Below are positions 48,692 through 57,481 of a DNA stretch of 64,000 nt, one piece after another. The position numbers and the translations under genes are program-made. Under the pieces are notes generated by a model. That model did not search any database and was not told the origin of the DNA. It saw only the letters and a program-made list of their open reading frames with translations. The stretch is from positions 2,046,001 through 2,110,000 of the forward strand of contig OY762933.1 of NCBI GenBank assembly GCA_963666765.1, given 5' to 3'. This DNA is from Foliamicus sp963666765 (GTDB lineage Bacteria; Pseudomonadota; Gammaproteobacteria; Steroidobacterales; Foliamicaceae). Each line of letters opens with the position of its first letter. Within the stretch, counting starts at the first letter, position 1.

Positions 48692-49822
48692 ATGAAACTC
48701 AGTATCCCGCAGGAGGGCCTGCACAGCCTTTTGCAGTCGGTAACGAGTGCGGCCCAGGGTCAGGCGGACACGATGGCGATACTTCGCAACACGCTGCTGG
48801 AAGCGGCGGATGGTTTTCTCACAGCCACATGCACCAACCTGGAACTGACACTGGTGGCGCGCGCGCAGCTGATCGACATAACAACGGACGGTGCGGTTAC
48901 CGTACCGGCGAAACTGTTGCAGGGAATCAGCGCCTCGCTGCGCGGCGGAAGCAACCTGGAGCTTGAACTCGAAGGAAATCAGCTCTCGGTGAAGTCCGGC
49001 CGCTATTCAGGCACGCTGGAGACCTTGCCGCCGGAGGATTTTCCGCGGCTGGATACGGGAAACGGAGTTGACGGCATCGTGATGAAGTCCGCGGTGCTGG
49101 CGAAAATGCTCTCGGAAACCCACTTTGCCATGGCGCAGTCGGATCCGCGGTATTACCTCAATGGCATGTTGGTGGAGATTTCCGAAGAGGGCCTGCGGCT
49201 TGTGGCGACCGACGGCCACCGGTTGTCATGCTCCGAAACGGCTGAATGCACGGCCGCCGGTGACGCTGCTCCTCGCAAGGGGATTGTCCCCCGCAACAGC
49301 ATCAACGCCCTGCGCCCGCTGCTCGCCTTCAGCGAAGACGTGGAATTGGCTATGGGAGACAACCAGGTCCGATTCAGCCTGGGCGATCGACACGTGACAT
49401 CAAAGCTGATCGAGGGCCGTTATCCGGAATACCGGCGGGTTATTCCCGAACGGCAGGAGAAACCGGTGCTGGCCAATCGCGAGGCGCTGGAGTCGGCCAT
49501 GAGCCGGGTGGCCCTGGTTGCGCGCGAGAGCCGCGGAGTAAGAGACCAGCGCATACCGCTGGTGTCGGTACTGGTCAAGGAGAACCTGGTGGGCATCAGC
49601 ACCGAGGGAGGTCAGGGCGCGCAGGCACAGGATGAGATTGAGGCCGGCTACCACGGACCGGAGATCAAGGTGGGCTTCAACGCCATTTACCTGACGGATG
49701 TGCTGCGTTCCCTGCAGTCCGAAGAGGTTGAGATACATGTGCGGGACGGAAACAGCAGTGTCCTCGTCTGCGCGCCCGACGAGCAGACCGTGCAGCACAT
49801 CGTTATGCCCATGCGCCTGTAA
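48692..49822 (+). CDS. dnaN: DNA polymerase III beta sliding clamp DnaN
   Basis: Processivity clamp of the replicase. The 376-residue protein (E. coli 366) begins MKLSIPQEGLHSLLQSVTSA and has the three repeated clamp folds: FAMAQSDPRYYLNGMLVEIS, RLVATDGHRLSCSE and EIKVGFNAIYLTDVLRSL; the C-terminus IVMPMRL matches the family. It has an ideal AAAGGAGGA ribosome-binding site. The next gene recF is 89 bases downstream. Confidence 0.97.
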   Translation: MKLSIPQEGLHSLLQSVTSAAQGQADTMAILRNTLLEAADGFLTATCTNLELTLVARAQLIDITTDGAVTVPAKLLQGISASLRGGSNLELELEGNQLSVKSGRYSGTLETLPPEDFPRLDTGNGVDGIVMKSAVLAKMLSETHFAMAQSDPRYYLNGMLVEISEEGLRLVATDGHRLSCSETAECTAAGDAAPRKGIVPRNSINALRPLLAFSEDVELAMGDNQVRFSLGDRHVTSKLIEGRYPEYRRVIPERQEKPVLANREALESAMSRVALVARESRGVRDQRIPLVSVLVKENLVGISTEGGQGAQAQDEIEAGYHGPEIKVGFNAIYLTDVLRSLQSEEVEIHVRDGNSSVLVCAPDEQTVQHIVMPMRL

Positions 49823-49911
49823 CGCTGGCTGCGGTGCGCGGCGCGAGCCGGGCGCCTCACCGCTCTCGGTGCGACGCGGGACTGCTGCCACGGGCTGCTA
49901 AGGGGTGGGGC

Positions 49912-50973
49912 GTGGCACGATTGGAGCTGCTCAGGGCGCACAATCTGCGGGCTTTCGAGGATATTGAACTGGCCCCCGACCGGCGGGTCAACCTCATCAG
50001 CGGACACAATGGCGCGGGCAAGACGACCCTTCTGGAGGCGATCTACCTGCTTTCGCGGGGACGGTCGTTCAGGGGCAGCGACCTTCGGCAATTGATTGCC
50101 CATGGCGAAGCGTCCGCGAGCATCGGTTCCATCGCGGCTGTGGGCGAGGCCCGCCGGCAGATTGGCCTGACGATTGCCGGGAGGAGCGCGCGGGCGCGGC
50201 TGGACGGTGCGGAGGGCGCCCGGCGGCCGGAAATCGCACGGTTATTGCCGGTGCTGAACCTGGACGCGAGGCTTATGGACCTTGTCGACCGGGGGCCCGA
50301 GCGTCGCCGCCTGTTGTTGAACTGGGTCACGTTTCACGTGGAACCTGGCTTCAACTCATCCTGGAGGCGGTTTCGGCGCGCCTTGAGACAGAGGAACGCC
50401 AGTCTCCGTGAAGGCGCGCGGGCCAACGCTATCGCGGCCTGGGACGGTGAGTTCTGCCGGGCGGCCCGGGAGATGGAGACCCTGCGCAGGATCGTAGTGG
50501 AGCGGCTCCGGCCGCGGTTCGCGGAGATTGCCGCAACGCTGACGGGAATGCCGGCGGACTGGGACTACCATCCGGGCTGGCCCAGGGACGACGCTTTGGA
50601 GGATATCCTCAAGGCGGGCCTGGACGGGGATCGCAAGCAGAGAAACACGCGCTTCGGCCCGCAGCGGGCCGACCTGATCCTCCGGCTGGAGTCCAGGCGG
50701 GCCAGATACATTGCGTCGCGGGGCCAGCAAAAGCTGCTGGCCTCGTCGCTCATGCTGGCGGCTGCGGAAGTGCTCGAAGCCGCCGGCGCCAACAGGCCGG
50801 TTCTGCTGGCGGATGAGCCGCTGGTGGAGCTGGATGCGGGCCATGGGCAGGAATTGCTGAAAGCGTTCGTAAGACGGGGCGCCCAGCTTTTTGTTGCGGC
50901 GGTGGATCCGGCCCCGTACAGGCAGCAGATCAACGTGCAGGAAATTCGCCTGAAAGAGGGCGCGCTGGTATAA
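49912..50973 (+). CDS. recF: DNA replication and repair protein RecF
   Basis: SMC-like ATPase that loads RecA at gaps. The 353-residue protein has LRAFEDIELAPDRRVNLISG, Walker A GHNGAGKTTLLEAIY, the signature region SRGQQKLLASSLMLAAAEVL and Walker B PVLLADEPLVELD (the usual final Asp-Asp is ADEP here). The GTG at 49912 follows an AGGGGTGGGG tract. The gene contains a parS-like site at 50330-50345. Confidence 0.93.
   Translation: MARLELLRAHNLRAFEDIELAPDRRVNLISGHNGAGKTTLLEAIYLLSRGRSFRGSDLRQLIAHGEASASIGSIAAVGEARRQIGLTIAGRSARARLDGAEGARRPEIARLLPVLNLDARLMDLVDRGPERRRLLLNWVTFHVEPGFNSSWRRFRRALRQRNASLREGARANAIAAWDGEFCRAAREMETLRRIVVERLRPRFAEIAATLTGMPADWDYHPGWPRDDALEDILKAGLDGDRKQRNTRFGPQRADLILRLESRRARYIASRGQQKLLASSLMLAAAEVLEAAGANRPVLLADEPLVELDAGHGQELLKAFVRRGAQLFVAAVDPAPYRQQINVQEIRLKEGALV
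50330..50345. other. parS-like centromere site inside recF
   Basis: CGTTTCACGTGGAACC matches the bacterial parS consensus TGTTTCACGTGAAACA at 13 of 16 positions, including the GTTTCACGTG half and AAC; the inner 14-mer differs by one base. It is one of two such sites near the origin. Confidence 0.6.
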
Positions 50974-51154
50974 TTCGGCCGTGCCTGCAGTGTTGTGTCC
51001 CGCCCGCTTCCGCAGGGCGCTGCCTTCGCTGCCGCGGGCTGCTCGCAGCTCAAGGCTCCTGGGTCATCCGGCGCCCGCGGAACGCATCAATGCCAGGCGA
51101 AGAGCGTTGGCAGGAACGCCCCGGAAGCCTCGTCAAGGAAGATTTTTCTAAACC

Positions 51155-53695
51155 ATGACTATGCAAGAACCCGCCGAAGATCGCACCACGCCCATGAGCC
51201 CAGCCAAGGGGGACGGCTCGGAGTCCTATGGCGCGGACCAGATCGAAGTGCTGGAGGACCGCGAGTCGGTTCGCAAATTGCCAGGCATGTATATCGGCGA
51301 CACGGACGACGGCACCGGCCTGCATCACCTGATCTACGAGGTTGTCGACAACTCCGTCGACGAAGCCCTGGCCGGATACTGCACGAAAATTACGGTTCGC
51401 CTGCTCTCGGATGGCGGGGCGGAGATCAGCGACGACGGCCGTGGAATCCCTGTGGACAAGCATGCCAAGACGGGCCGTTCCGCAGCGGAATTGATCATGA
51501 CGACGCTGCACGCGGGCGGTAAATTCGACGAAAGCGTCTACAAGGTGTCCGGCGGCCTCCACGGTGTTGGCGTTTCGGTGGTCAATTTTCTGTCCGCGAG
51601 CCTGGAACTGCTGGTTCACAGGGGTGGCCGGCAGTACCGCCAGAGTTATTCGACCGGCATTCCGGACAGGGCGCTGGAGGACGTCGGCGAGAGTGATCGC
51701 AGCGGAACCGTCATCCGCTTTCGCCCGGATCCGCAGGTTTTCGGCGCCAGCCTCGAGTTTGACGCCGACACGTTGGCGAACAGGTTGCGGGAACTGGCCT
51801 TCCTCAACAGCGGCATCACGATTGAGTTTGCGGACGAGCGCGAAGGCGGAGGCCAGTGGACCTTTCACGCCGAAGGCGGAATCCGTGAATTCGTGCAATG
51901 GCTGAATCAATCCCGCGAACCCTTGCATACGCAGGTGTTTCACGTGAAACGATCGCAGGTCGTCGAGATCGCGCGCCGGGAGGAAGGAAATGGAGACGGC
52001 GAGAACAGGGAGACTTCCGCCGAGATGGAGATCGAGGCGGCGATGCAATGGAATGCGGGATACCAGGAGCACAGTTCGTTTTTTACCAACAACATTCCGC
52101 AGAACCACGGCGGGACGCACCAGGAGGGCTTTCGCACGGCCCTCACCCGCACTCTCAATACCTATCTGGAGCATCACGGCGGCAATCGCGCCAAGAACCT
52201 GACGCTTAGGGGCGAAGACGTGCGCGAAGGGCTGACAGCCGTCGTTTCCGTGAAGATGCGGGATCCCAAGTTTTCCTCTCAGACCAAGGAAAGGCTGGTC
52301 TCGTCGGAAGCCAAGACGGCGGTTGAGCGCTCGGTAGCCGAAGGCTTGCGGGAGTTCCTGCTTGAGAACCCGAAGCAGGCCCGGGCGATTACGGAGAAGA
52401 TCGTCGACGCGGCGACGGCGCGCGAGGCGGCCCGCAAGGCCCGGGATATTGCTCGAAAGAAGAGCGACGTGGGCGGCTTGCCCGGGAAGTTGGCCGATTG
52501 CCAGGAAAAAGATGCGAGCAAGCGCGAAATTTTCCTGGTCGAGGGCGATTCAGCCGGCGGTTCCGCCAAACAGGCGCGCGATCGGCGCACGCAGGCGGTC
52601 CTGCCGTTGCGCGGAAAGATTCTCAACGTGGAAAAAGCCCGTCTGGACAAGATGTTGTCGTCCGACGAGGTCGCCACACTGATTGCGGCGCTGGGATGCG
52701 GCGTCGGGCGCGAGGAAGAGAACTTCGACGCAGAGAAGCTGCGCTATCAGCGGGTCATCATCATGACCGACGCGGACGTCGACGGTTCGCACATACGCAC
52801 GCTGCTCTTGACGTTCTTTTTCCGCTACATGCCGGCGCTGATCGAGCGCGGACACGTATATATCGCCCAGCCGCCGCTCTACAAGGTAACGCGCGGCCGC
52901 AAGGAGCAATACCTCAAGGACGACGATGAATTGCGCGAGTGGACGCTGGAGGCGGCGCTGAAGGACGCGAGCCTGGCGCCGATCGACCGACCGCAGGCGA
53001 TGCGGACCGGGGAGCTGAAGCAACTGGCGCAGCGGAGCCTGCAGGCGCGAAGCTCCCTGGAGGCACTCCGCGGGAAGGCCGACGAGCGGGTCCTGGCATG
53101 CCTTATCGAGCTGCCGCCGGTCGATACCGGGCGTCTGGACGATTCCCGTTACATGGCGGACTGGGGCACGCAACTTGAAGCGGCCCTGGCGAATCAGGAC
53201 ACGCAGGCAGGATGGAAGGTATCAGTTCAGGCCAACGGCGGCGGGCCGGCGGCATTTTCCGTCATCAGGACCGAAAACGGTGTGGATGAAGAGGGTGCGC
53301 TCGAGTTTTCCCTGTTCGGAACCGCAGAATACCAGTCCGTGCGCGGCCTGGCGGCGGAATTGAGCGAACTGATGTCCGGCGGAGCCGAAGCCCGTCGGGC
53401 TTCTTCCAGCCGTGAAGTGGGCCTTTTCGGACAGGCGCTGGACTGGTTCATGGAACAGGGTCGCCGGGGCGTCACGTTGCAGAGATACAAGGGATTGGGC
53501 GAAATGAACGCGGCCCAGCTATGGGAAACCACGGTCAATCCGGAAAGCCGCAGGCTGGTGCGCGTTGAAGTGGCCAGCGAGTACGAGACCAGCTCCACCA
53601 GCAAGCTGTTTGCAACACTGATGGGCGAAAAGGTCGAGCCCCGGCGCGCATTCATAGAAGACAACGCGCTGAACGTGGTCAATCTCGACATCTAG
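51155..53695 (+). CDS. gyrB: DNA gyrase subunit B
   Basis: ATPase subunit of gyrase. The 846-residue protein (E. coli 804) has the GHKL motifs (VVDNSVDEALAG, DDGRGIPVD, GLHGVGVSVVN), the transducer, the TOPRIM Glu in LVEGDSAGGSAKQ and DADVDGSHIRTLLLTFF, and the GyrB-specific insertion between TOPRIM and tail (about 590-750). The C-terminus RRAFIEDNALNVVNLDI is canonical. About 180 bases separate it from recF. A strong parS-like site lies at 51936-51951. A palindromic repeat abuts its stop. Confidence 0.97.
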   Translation: MTMQEPAEDRTTPMSPAKGDGSESYGADQIEVLEDRESVRKLPGMYIGDTDDGTGLHHLIYEVVDNSVDEALAGYCTKITVRLLSDGGAEISDDGRGIPVDKHAKTGRSAAELIMTTLHAGGKFDESVYKVSGGLHGVGVSVVNFLSASLELLVHRGGRQYRQSYSTGIPDRALEDVGESDRSGTVIRFRPDPQVFGASLEFDADTLANRLRELAFLNSGITIEFADEREGGGQWTFHAEGGIREFVQWLNQSREPLHTQVFHVKRSQVVEIARREEGNGDGENRETSAEMEIEAAMQWNAGYQEHSSFFTNNIPQNHGGTHQEGFRTALTRTLNTYLEHHGGNRAKNLTLRGEDVREGLTAVVSVKMRDPKFSSQTKERLVSSEAKTAVERSVAEGLREFLLENPKQARAITEKIVDAATAREAARKARDIARKKSDVGGLPGKLADCQEKDASKREIFLVEGDSAGGSAKQARDRRTQAVLPLRGKILNVEKARLDKMLSSDEVATLIAALGCGVGREEENFDAEKLRYQRVIIMTDADVDGSHIRTLLLTFFFRYMPALIERGHVYIAQPPLYKVTRGRKEQYLKDDDELREWTLEAALKDASLAPIDRPQAMRTGELKQLAQRSLQARSSLEALRGKADERVLACLIELPPVDTGRLDDSRYMADWGTQLEAALANQDTQAGWKVSVQANGGGPAAFSVIRTENGVDEEGALEFSLFGTAEYQSVRGLAAELSELMSGGAEARRASSSREVGLFGQALDWFMEQGRRGVTLQRYKGLGEMNAAQLWETTVNPESRRLVRVEVASEYETSSTSKLFATLMGEKVEPRRAFIEDNALNVVNLDI
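51936..51951. other. parS centromere site inside gyrB
   Basis: TGTTTCACGTGAAACG matches the consensus TGTTTCACGTGAAACA at 15 of 16 positions, including the complete palindrome GTTTCACGTGAAAC. Such a 14-bp palindrome is very unlikely by chance and lies near oriC, as expected for ParABS with the parA/parB genes in this window. Confidence 0.85.
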
Positions 53696-53741
53696 TGTGC
53701 TGTCCAGCAAATAACTACCATAATTCGCGGGACAGCACACT
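53694..53741. repeat. Complete GTGTGCTGTCC palindromic repeat after gyrB
   Basis: Perfect 12-bp arms AGTGTGCTGTCC (53694-53705) and GGACAGCACACT (53730-53741) with a 24-base AT-rich loop. The left arm begins within the gyrB stop codon. It may form a cruciform or hairpin ending transcription, but no T-run follows. The rest of the gap to plsC (to 53839) holds nothing recognisable. Confidence 0.85.
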
Positions 53742-53839
53742 GGCAGGCCACCGGGGAATCTCCCTGTCGGCCGCGGTCGGCGTGATCCATCGGATCCATT
53801 AAAATCTCCTAAATAACACCTTACGTCTGGTAACATCCT

Positions 53840-54556
53840 TTATTGCGATCTTATCTTCCGGACTTTGGCCTCGATCCAGCTCTTCGCATCCTCGGTCAGT
53901 TGTCGGGCCGAAGCGCCGCTGGAATCGAGAGGGCGGCCGATAACAATGCGAATCACGCCCGGTCTTTTGCTTGAGCTCCGCCTGGGCCAATGGTCGCCTG
54001 CGTTGTGGGCCACCGGAACGACCGGACAGCCGGCCGCGGAGGCGATCATGGCGCCACCCGGGGCGTACCGGCCCACCTCTCCGGGCGCGACGCGGGTTCC
54101 CTCCGGAAACACGATGACCCACAGGGCCTCGTCCCTGATCCGCGCCCTGCCCTGGCGGATTACCGATCGGATTCCCCTCGCGCCCCTGGCCCGATCGACG
54201 CCGATGGCGCGCATGCTGCGCAATCCCCAGCCGAAGATGGGCAGCAACAGGAGTTCCCGCTTCAGCATCCAGGTCTGCCGGGGGAAAAGCAGCGTCTGCA
54301 CAATCGTGTCGAAAGCGGAGGAATGTTTCATCAGCACCACGCACGGTTCATCCGGCAGGTTGCCGCGCCCGCTGACTTCCCAGGAGACGCCGCACAACAT
54401 ACGCAGCAACCAGAGGTTCGCCTCGGCCCAGCAACGGACCGCGAAGAAATACCGTATTCGGTGGGGCAAGGGCCACAGAACGACCGCCCAGAGGCTGCCG
54501 GCCACCGTGTTGGCGATCATCAGCGCCGTGAACAGCAGGCCCGAAACCCGCCTCAT
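53840..54556 (-). CDS. plsC: 1-acyl-sn-glycerol-3-phosphate acyltransferase
   Basis: Inner-membrane acyltransferase making phosphatidic acid. The 238-residue protein has an N-terminal membrane helix (GLLFTALMIANTVAGSLWAVVLW), the HX4D catalytic motif as MKHSSAFD (Lys before the His, as in many gammaproteobacterial homologues) and the glycerol-phosphate-binding FPEGTR. The start ATG at 54556 overlaps the gmhB stop (ATGA), which I prefer over the ATG at 54577. Confidence 0.9.
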   Translation of the reverse strand: MRRVSGLLFTALMIANTVAGSLWAVVLWPLPHRIRYFFAVRCWAEANLWLLRMLCGVSWEVSGRGNLPDEPCVVLMKHSSAFDTIVQTLLFPRQTWMLKRELLLLPIFGWGLRSMRAIGVDRARGARGIRSVIRQGRARIRDEALWVIVFPEGTRVAPGEVGRYAPGGAMIASAAGCPVVPVAHNAGDHWPRRSSSKRPGVIRIVIGRPLDSSGASARQLTEDAKSWIEAKVRKIRSQ

Positions 54557-55101
54557 TGCGCGTCTCGCAGCAGCCATCGGGTAAATTCCGCCAGGTCGTC
54601 GAATACCGGAACGCCGCTTGAGGGGGTCAGCCGCCGCTCAGTAGATGCCCCAAAACCGGTGCGCACCAGCGCCGGACGGGCCCCGGCCGCGGACGCAGCC
54701 TCAAGGTCGCGCATCGAGTCACCCACCATGTGCTCGCCGGATACCGGAAGCCCGACCGCGGCCTCGATCTGTTCCAGCAGGCCCGGCAGAGGCTTGCGGC
54801 ATCGGCAACGGTCGGCCGGGGTGTGCGGGCAATGGAAGACTCCCGCCAGTTCGCCGCCGGCATCGCGAACCGCTGCCTCCATCGTGGCGTGAATGGCATC
54901 GAGTTCCCCGGCGGTCAGGTATCCTCGGCCGACGCCCGATTGATTGGTCGCCACGGCGACGGCAAGTCCGGCCCGGCACAGGCTCGCGATCGCGTCGAGG
55001 CTGCCGGGCAGAGGACGCCACTGGTCCACCGAGCGTATGTAGTCCAGGCGCTCTTCGTTGATCACGCCGTCGCGGTCGAGGATTACCAGCCGGCCCACCA
55101 C
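54553..55101 (-). CDS. gmhB: D-glycero-beta-D-manno-heptose-1,7-bisphosphate 7-phosphatase
   Basis: HAD phosphatase of the LPS heptose pathway. The 182-residue protein has the nucleophile motif LDRDGVIN, VATNQSGVGRGYLT, the Zn-binding Cys cluster CPHTPADRCRCRKP that distinguishes GmhB, and GDSMRDLEAA. The start is GTG at 55101. No good ribosome-binding site precedes it, since the inserted palindromic element begins only 10 bases upstream. In many relatives gmhB follows glyS directly. Confidence 0.92.
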   Translation of the reverse strand: MVGRLVILDRDGVINEERLDYIRSVDQWRPLPGSLDAIASLCRAGLAVAVATNQSGVGRGYLTAGELDAIHATMEAAVRDAGGELAGVFHCPHTPADRCRCRKPLPGLLEQIEAAVGLPVSGEHMVGDSMRDLEAASAAGARPALVRTGFGASTERRLTPSSGVPVFDDLAEFTRWLLRDAQ

Positions 55102-55110
55102 GGGCAGCTA

Positions 55111-55375
55111 GGGCCTGTTCACACTATTCGATGCTGCTCTGCCGGGGCTGTTTTCTTGCCTGGCAAGGCGCCGCAAGCGCCGTGTGGCCGGTCCACACAA
55201 GGGCGCGGCAACGCCGCCCGGCGGGGAAACAGCCCCGGCCCGGCGGGTTGAGTCTGTCCCGGCACCACTCGGCGTTGCGACTCGCTTATTTGGAATCACC
55301 AAACGTCGCTCCTCGCGCCTTGATTGGCGCCGGGACAGACTCAACAGAGCGGCATCGCATAGTGTGAACAGGCCC
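55111..55375. mobile_element. Nested palindromic MITE-like element between glyS and gmhB
   Basis: Terminal inverted repeats of 24 bp with one mismatch (55111-55134, starting GGGCCTGTTCACACTATT, and 55352-55375). Inside are two independent hairpins: a 13-bp pair CCGGGGCTGTTTC/GAAACAGCCCCGG (55142-55155, one extra T in the left arm, and 55226-55238) and a perfect 17-bp pair GTTGAGTCTGTCCCGGC (55247-55263) and its complement (55329-55345). The element is flanked by TA on both sides (CTA before, TAG after), consistent with a TA or CTAG target duplication. It encodes no convincing protein. Its edge supplies the glyS stop context. Confidence 0.65.
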
Positions 55376-57477
55376 TAGATTCGACCGGGAAGGAGAGAGA
55401 AATCGGCAAGCTGCAGCAGCGTTTCCCGGATCCCCGACAGCAACGCAAGCCGGTTGTTCCGCAAGGCGTCATCATCGCTCATCACCATTACGCTGTCGAA
55501 GAAGGCGGCCAGCGGTTCCTCAAGCGATGCCAGCAGTTCCAGCGCCCCGGCGTAATCGAAGTCGTCCAGCCGCTGCCGGTACTGCGGCAGCAACAGCAGG
55601 TAGGCAACCCGCAGGGTCTGCTCCTCCGGTTCACGCAGCAGCCCTGCGTCGACGCTCCCGGGGAGGCTGTCCGCGGCCGAGCGCAGGATATTCGCGATCC
55701 GCTTGTTGGCCGAGGACAGGGCGGCAGCCGAGGGCCTTGCAAGAAAGGCGTGCAGCGCCAGCAGACGGCGGTGAAAGTCCAGCGGCGAGGCAGGCGACCG
55801 CGCGCGCACCGCGGCAAACAGCTCGGCGTTCACATCGACAGCCTCCGCTTCGGGGTGCAGGCCGTCGAGATACCAGGCCCTCAGGCGCTCCATGACGAAC
55901 TGATAGAGCTCGTCGGCCAGGTCCTTAGGATCGGCGTCGGCGGTCGGCTGCAGGGCCAGCGCCTCGTCCAGGCGCGCAGGCAGGTCAAGGTGAACCTCGC
56001 CCTCAATGCAGATTCGCAGCGTCGCCAGGGCCGCACGCCGTAGACCGAAGGGGTCGCTCGCGCCCTTCGGGCGGCGGCTCATTGCGAACAGCCCCGCCAG
56101 CATGTCCAGACGGTCGGCCAGCGCCAGCGCCCGCCCGCCGGGGCTTGCGGGGATCGCGTCGCCTGCATGGCGCGGCGCGTAGTGCTCGCCCACGGCGACG
56201 CAAACATCCTCGTCTTCGCCGTCGTGACGGGCGTAACGCCCGCCCATGGCGCCCTGCAGGCCGGGGAATTCGCCCACCATTCCGGTCAGCAGGTCCGCCT
56301 TGCACAGCAGTGCAGCGCGCCGGGCGGTTGCACCCTCGGCGCCGGCGTCGCCTGCCAGGGCCCCGGCCAGTTTCTCCAGCCTCACGGTCCGGTCGCCCAG
56401 CGAACCGAGGCCCTGCTGGTAACGGACCCTGGCCAGCTCAGCAACCCGCCCGGCCAGCGGCTCGGAGCGGTCGCGCCGGAAAAAGAACTCGGCGTCCTTC
56501 AGACGCGCCCGCACGACGCGTTCGGCGCCCGCGCTGACCGCTGCCGGGTCGCGGCTTTCCAGGTTGCTGATCAGCACGAAGCCCGGCGCCAGCGCGCCGG
56601 ATGGGTCGCGCACCGGGAAGAAGCGCAGGTGCTCCTGCAGCGAGGCCACGATTACTTCGTCGGGCAGGTTCAGGAAGCGCTCCTCAAAGCGGCCGGTCAG
56701 GGCCACCGGCCACTCCACCAGGCCGGTGATCTCGTCAAGCAGTTCCGGGCTGCTTACCAGCTCGCCGCCAAGGCGGTCCGCCTCCTCCCCGGCCAGGCGC
56801 AGGATAGAGTCCCGGCGCTCGGCGAAGCTTGCGATCACCCTGCCCTCGTCGCGCAGCCTGGCAGCGTAGTCGCCGGCCGCTTCCAGGCTCAAGCGGGCCT
56901 GCCCCATGAAGCGATGGCCACTACTGCGCCGACCGCTGCGCAGTCCGAAAAGACTGGCCCGAACGACCCGCTTGCCGTGCAGCATGACCACCCAGTGCAC
57001 CGGCCGAATGAACTCCTCTTCACCGCCCCCCCATCGCATCGCCCTTCCCACGGGCAGGCGTTTCAGCGCGCCCGCGGCGATACCGGGCAGCAGCGACGCG
57101 GCCGGCTCGCCGCCGCGGCGCCCGCGATACAGAAGCCACTCGCCCTTGTCGGTGCTCAGGGTCGCCAGGTCCTCGGGACGGCAGCCGCAGGTCTCGGCAA
57201 AGCCCCGGGCGGCGCGGCTCCAGTCGCCGTCGGGACTGCGCGCCGCGGCCAGCGGCGGGCCGCGCTTTTCCACGACCCGCGACGGCTGGCGCGTCGCCAG
57301 CCTTCGGGCGACGACAGCAAGCCTGCGGGGCGAGGCAAACGATTCCACCCCTTCGAACTCGAGGCCGGCATCTTCCAGCCCGCGCCGGAATTCGCTGCGG
57401 AGCGCCTTGTCCAGCCGGCGCAGTTCCCTGGGCGGCAGTTCCTCTACGCCAATCTCCAGCAAAAAATCGGAACGCAC
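55375..57477 (-). CDS. glyS: Glycyl-tRNA synthetase beta subunit
   Basis: Tetrameric-type GlyRS beta subunit that binds tRNA-Gly. The 700-residue protein begins VRSDFLLEIGVEELPPRELR and has SSGHRFMGQARLSLEAAGDY, GLVEWPVALTGRFEERFLNLPDEVI and the HD-like RYARHDGEDEDVCVAVGEHYAPRHAGDAIP. The start is GTG at 57477 (TTG at 57480 possible), 4 bases after the glyQ stop. The last codons and TAG abut the right end of the nested palindromic element, so the native C-terminus may have been slightly altered. Confidence 0.95.
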   Translation of the reverse strand: MRSDFLLEIGVEELPPRELRRLDKALRSEFRRGLEDAGLEFEGVESFASPRRLAVVARRLATRQPSRVVEKRGPPLAAARSPDGDWSRAARGFAETCGCRPEDLATLSTDKGEWLLYRGRRGGEPAASLLPGIAAGALKRLPVGRAMRWGGGEEEFIRPVHWVVMLHGKRVVRASLFGLRSGRRSSGHRFMGQARLSLEAAGDYAARLRDEGRVIASFAERRDSILRLAGEEADRLGGELVSSPELLDEITGLVEWPVALTGRFEERFLNLPDEVIVASLQEHLRFFPVRDPSGALAPGFVLISNLESRDPAAVSAGAERVVRARLKDAEFFFRRDRSEPLAGRVAELARVRYQQGLGSLGDRTVRLEKLAGALAGDAGAEGATARRAALLCKADLLTGMVGEFPGLQGAMGGRYARHDGEDEDVCVAVGEHYAPRHAGDAIPASPGGRALALADRLDMLAGLFAMSRRPKGASDPFGLRRAALATLRICIEGEVHLDLPARLDEALALQPTADADPKDLADELYQFVMERLRAWYLDGLHPEAEAVDVNAELFAAVRARSPASPLDFHRRLLALHAFLARPSAAALSSANKRIANILRSAADSLPGSVDAGLLREPEEQTLRVAYLLLLPQYRQRLDDFDYAGALELLASLEEPLAAFFDSVMVMSDDDALRNNRLALLSGIRETLLQLADFSLLPGRI

Positions 57478-57481
57478 CAAC

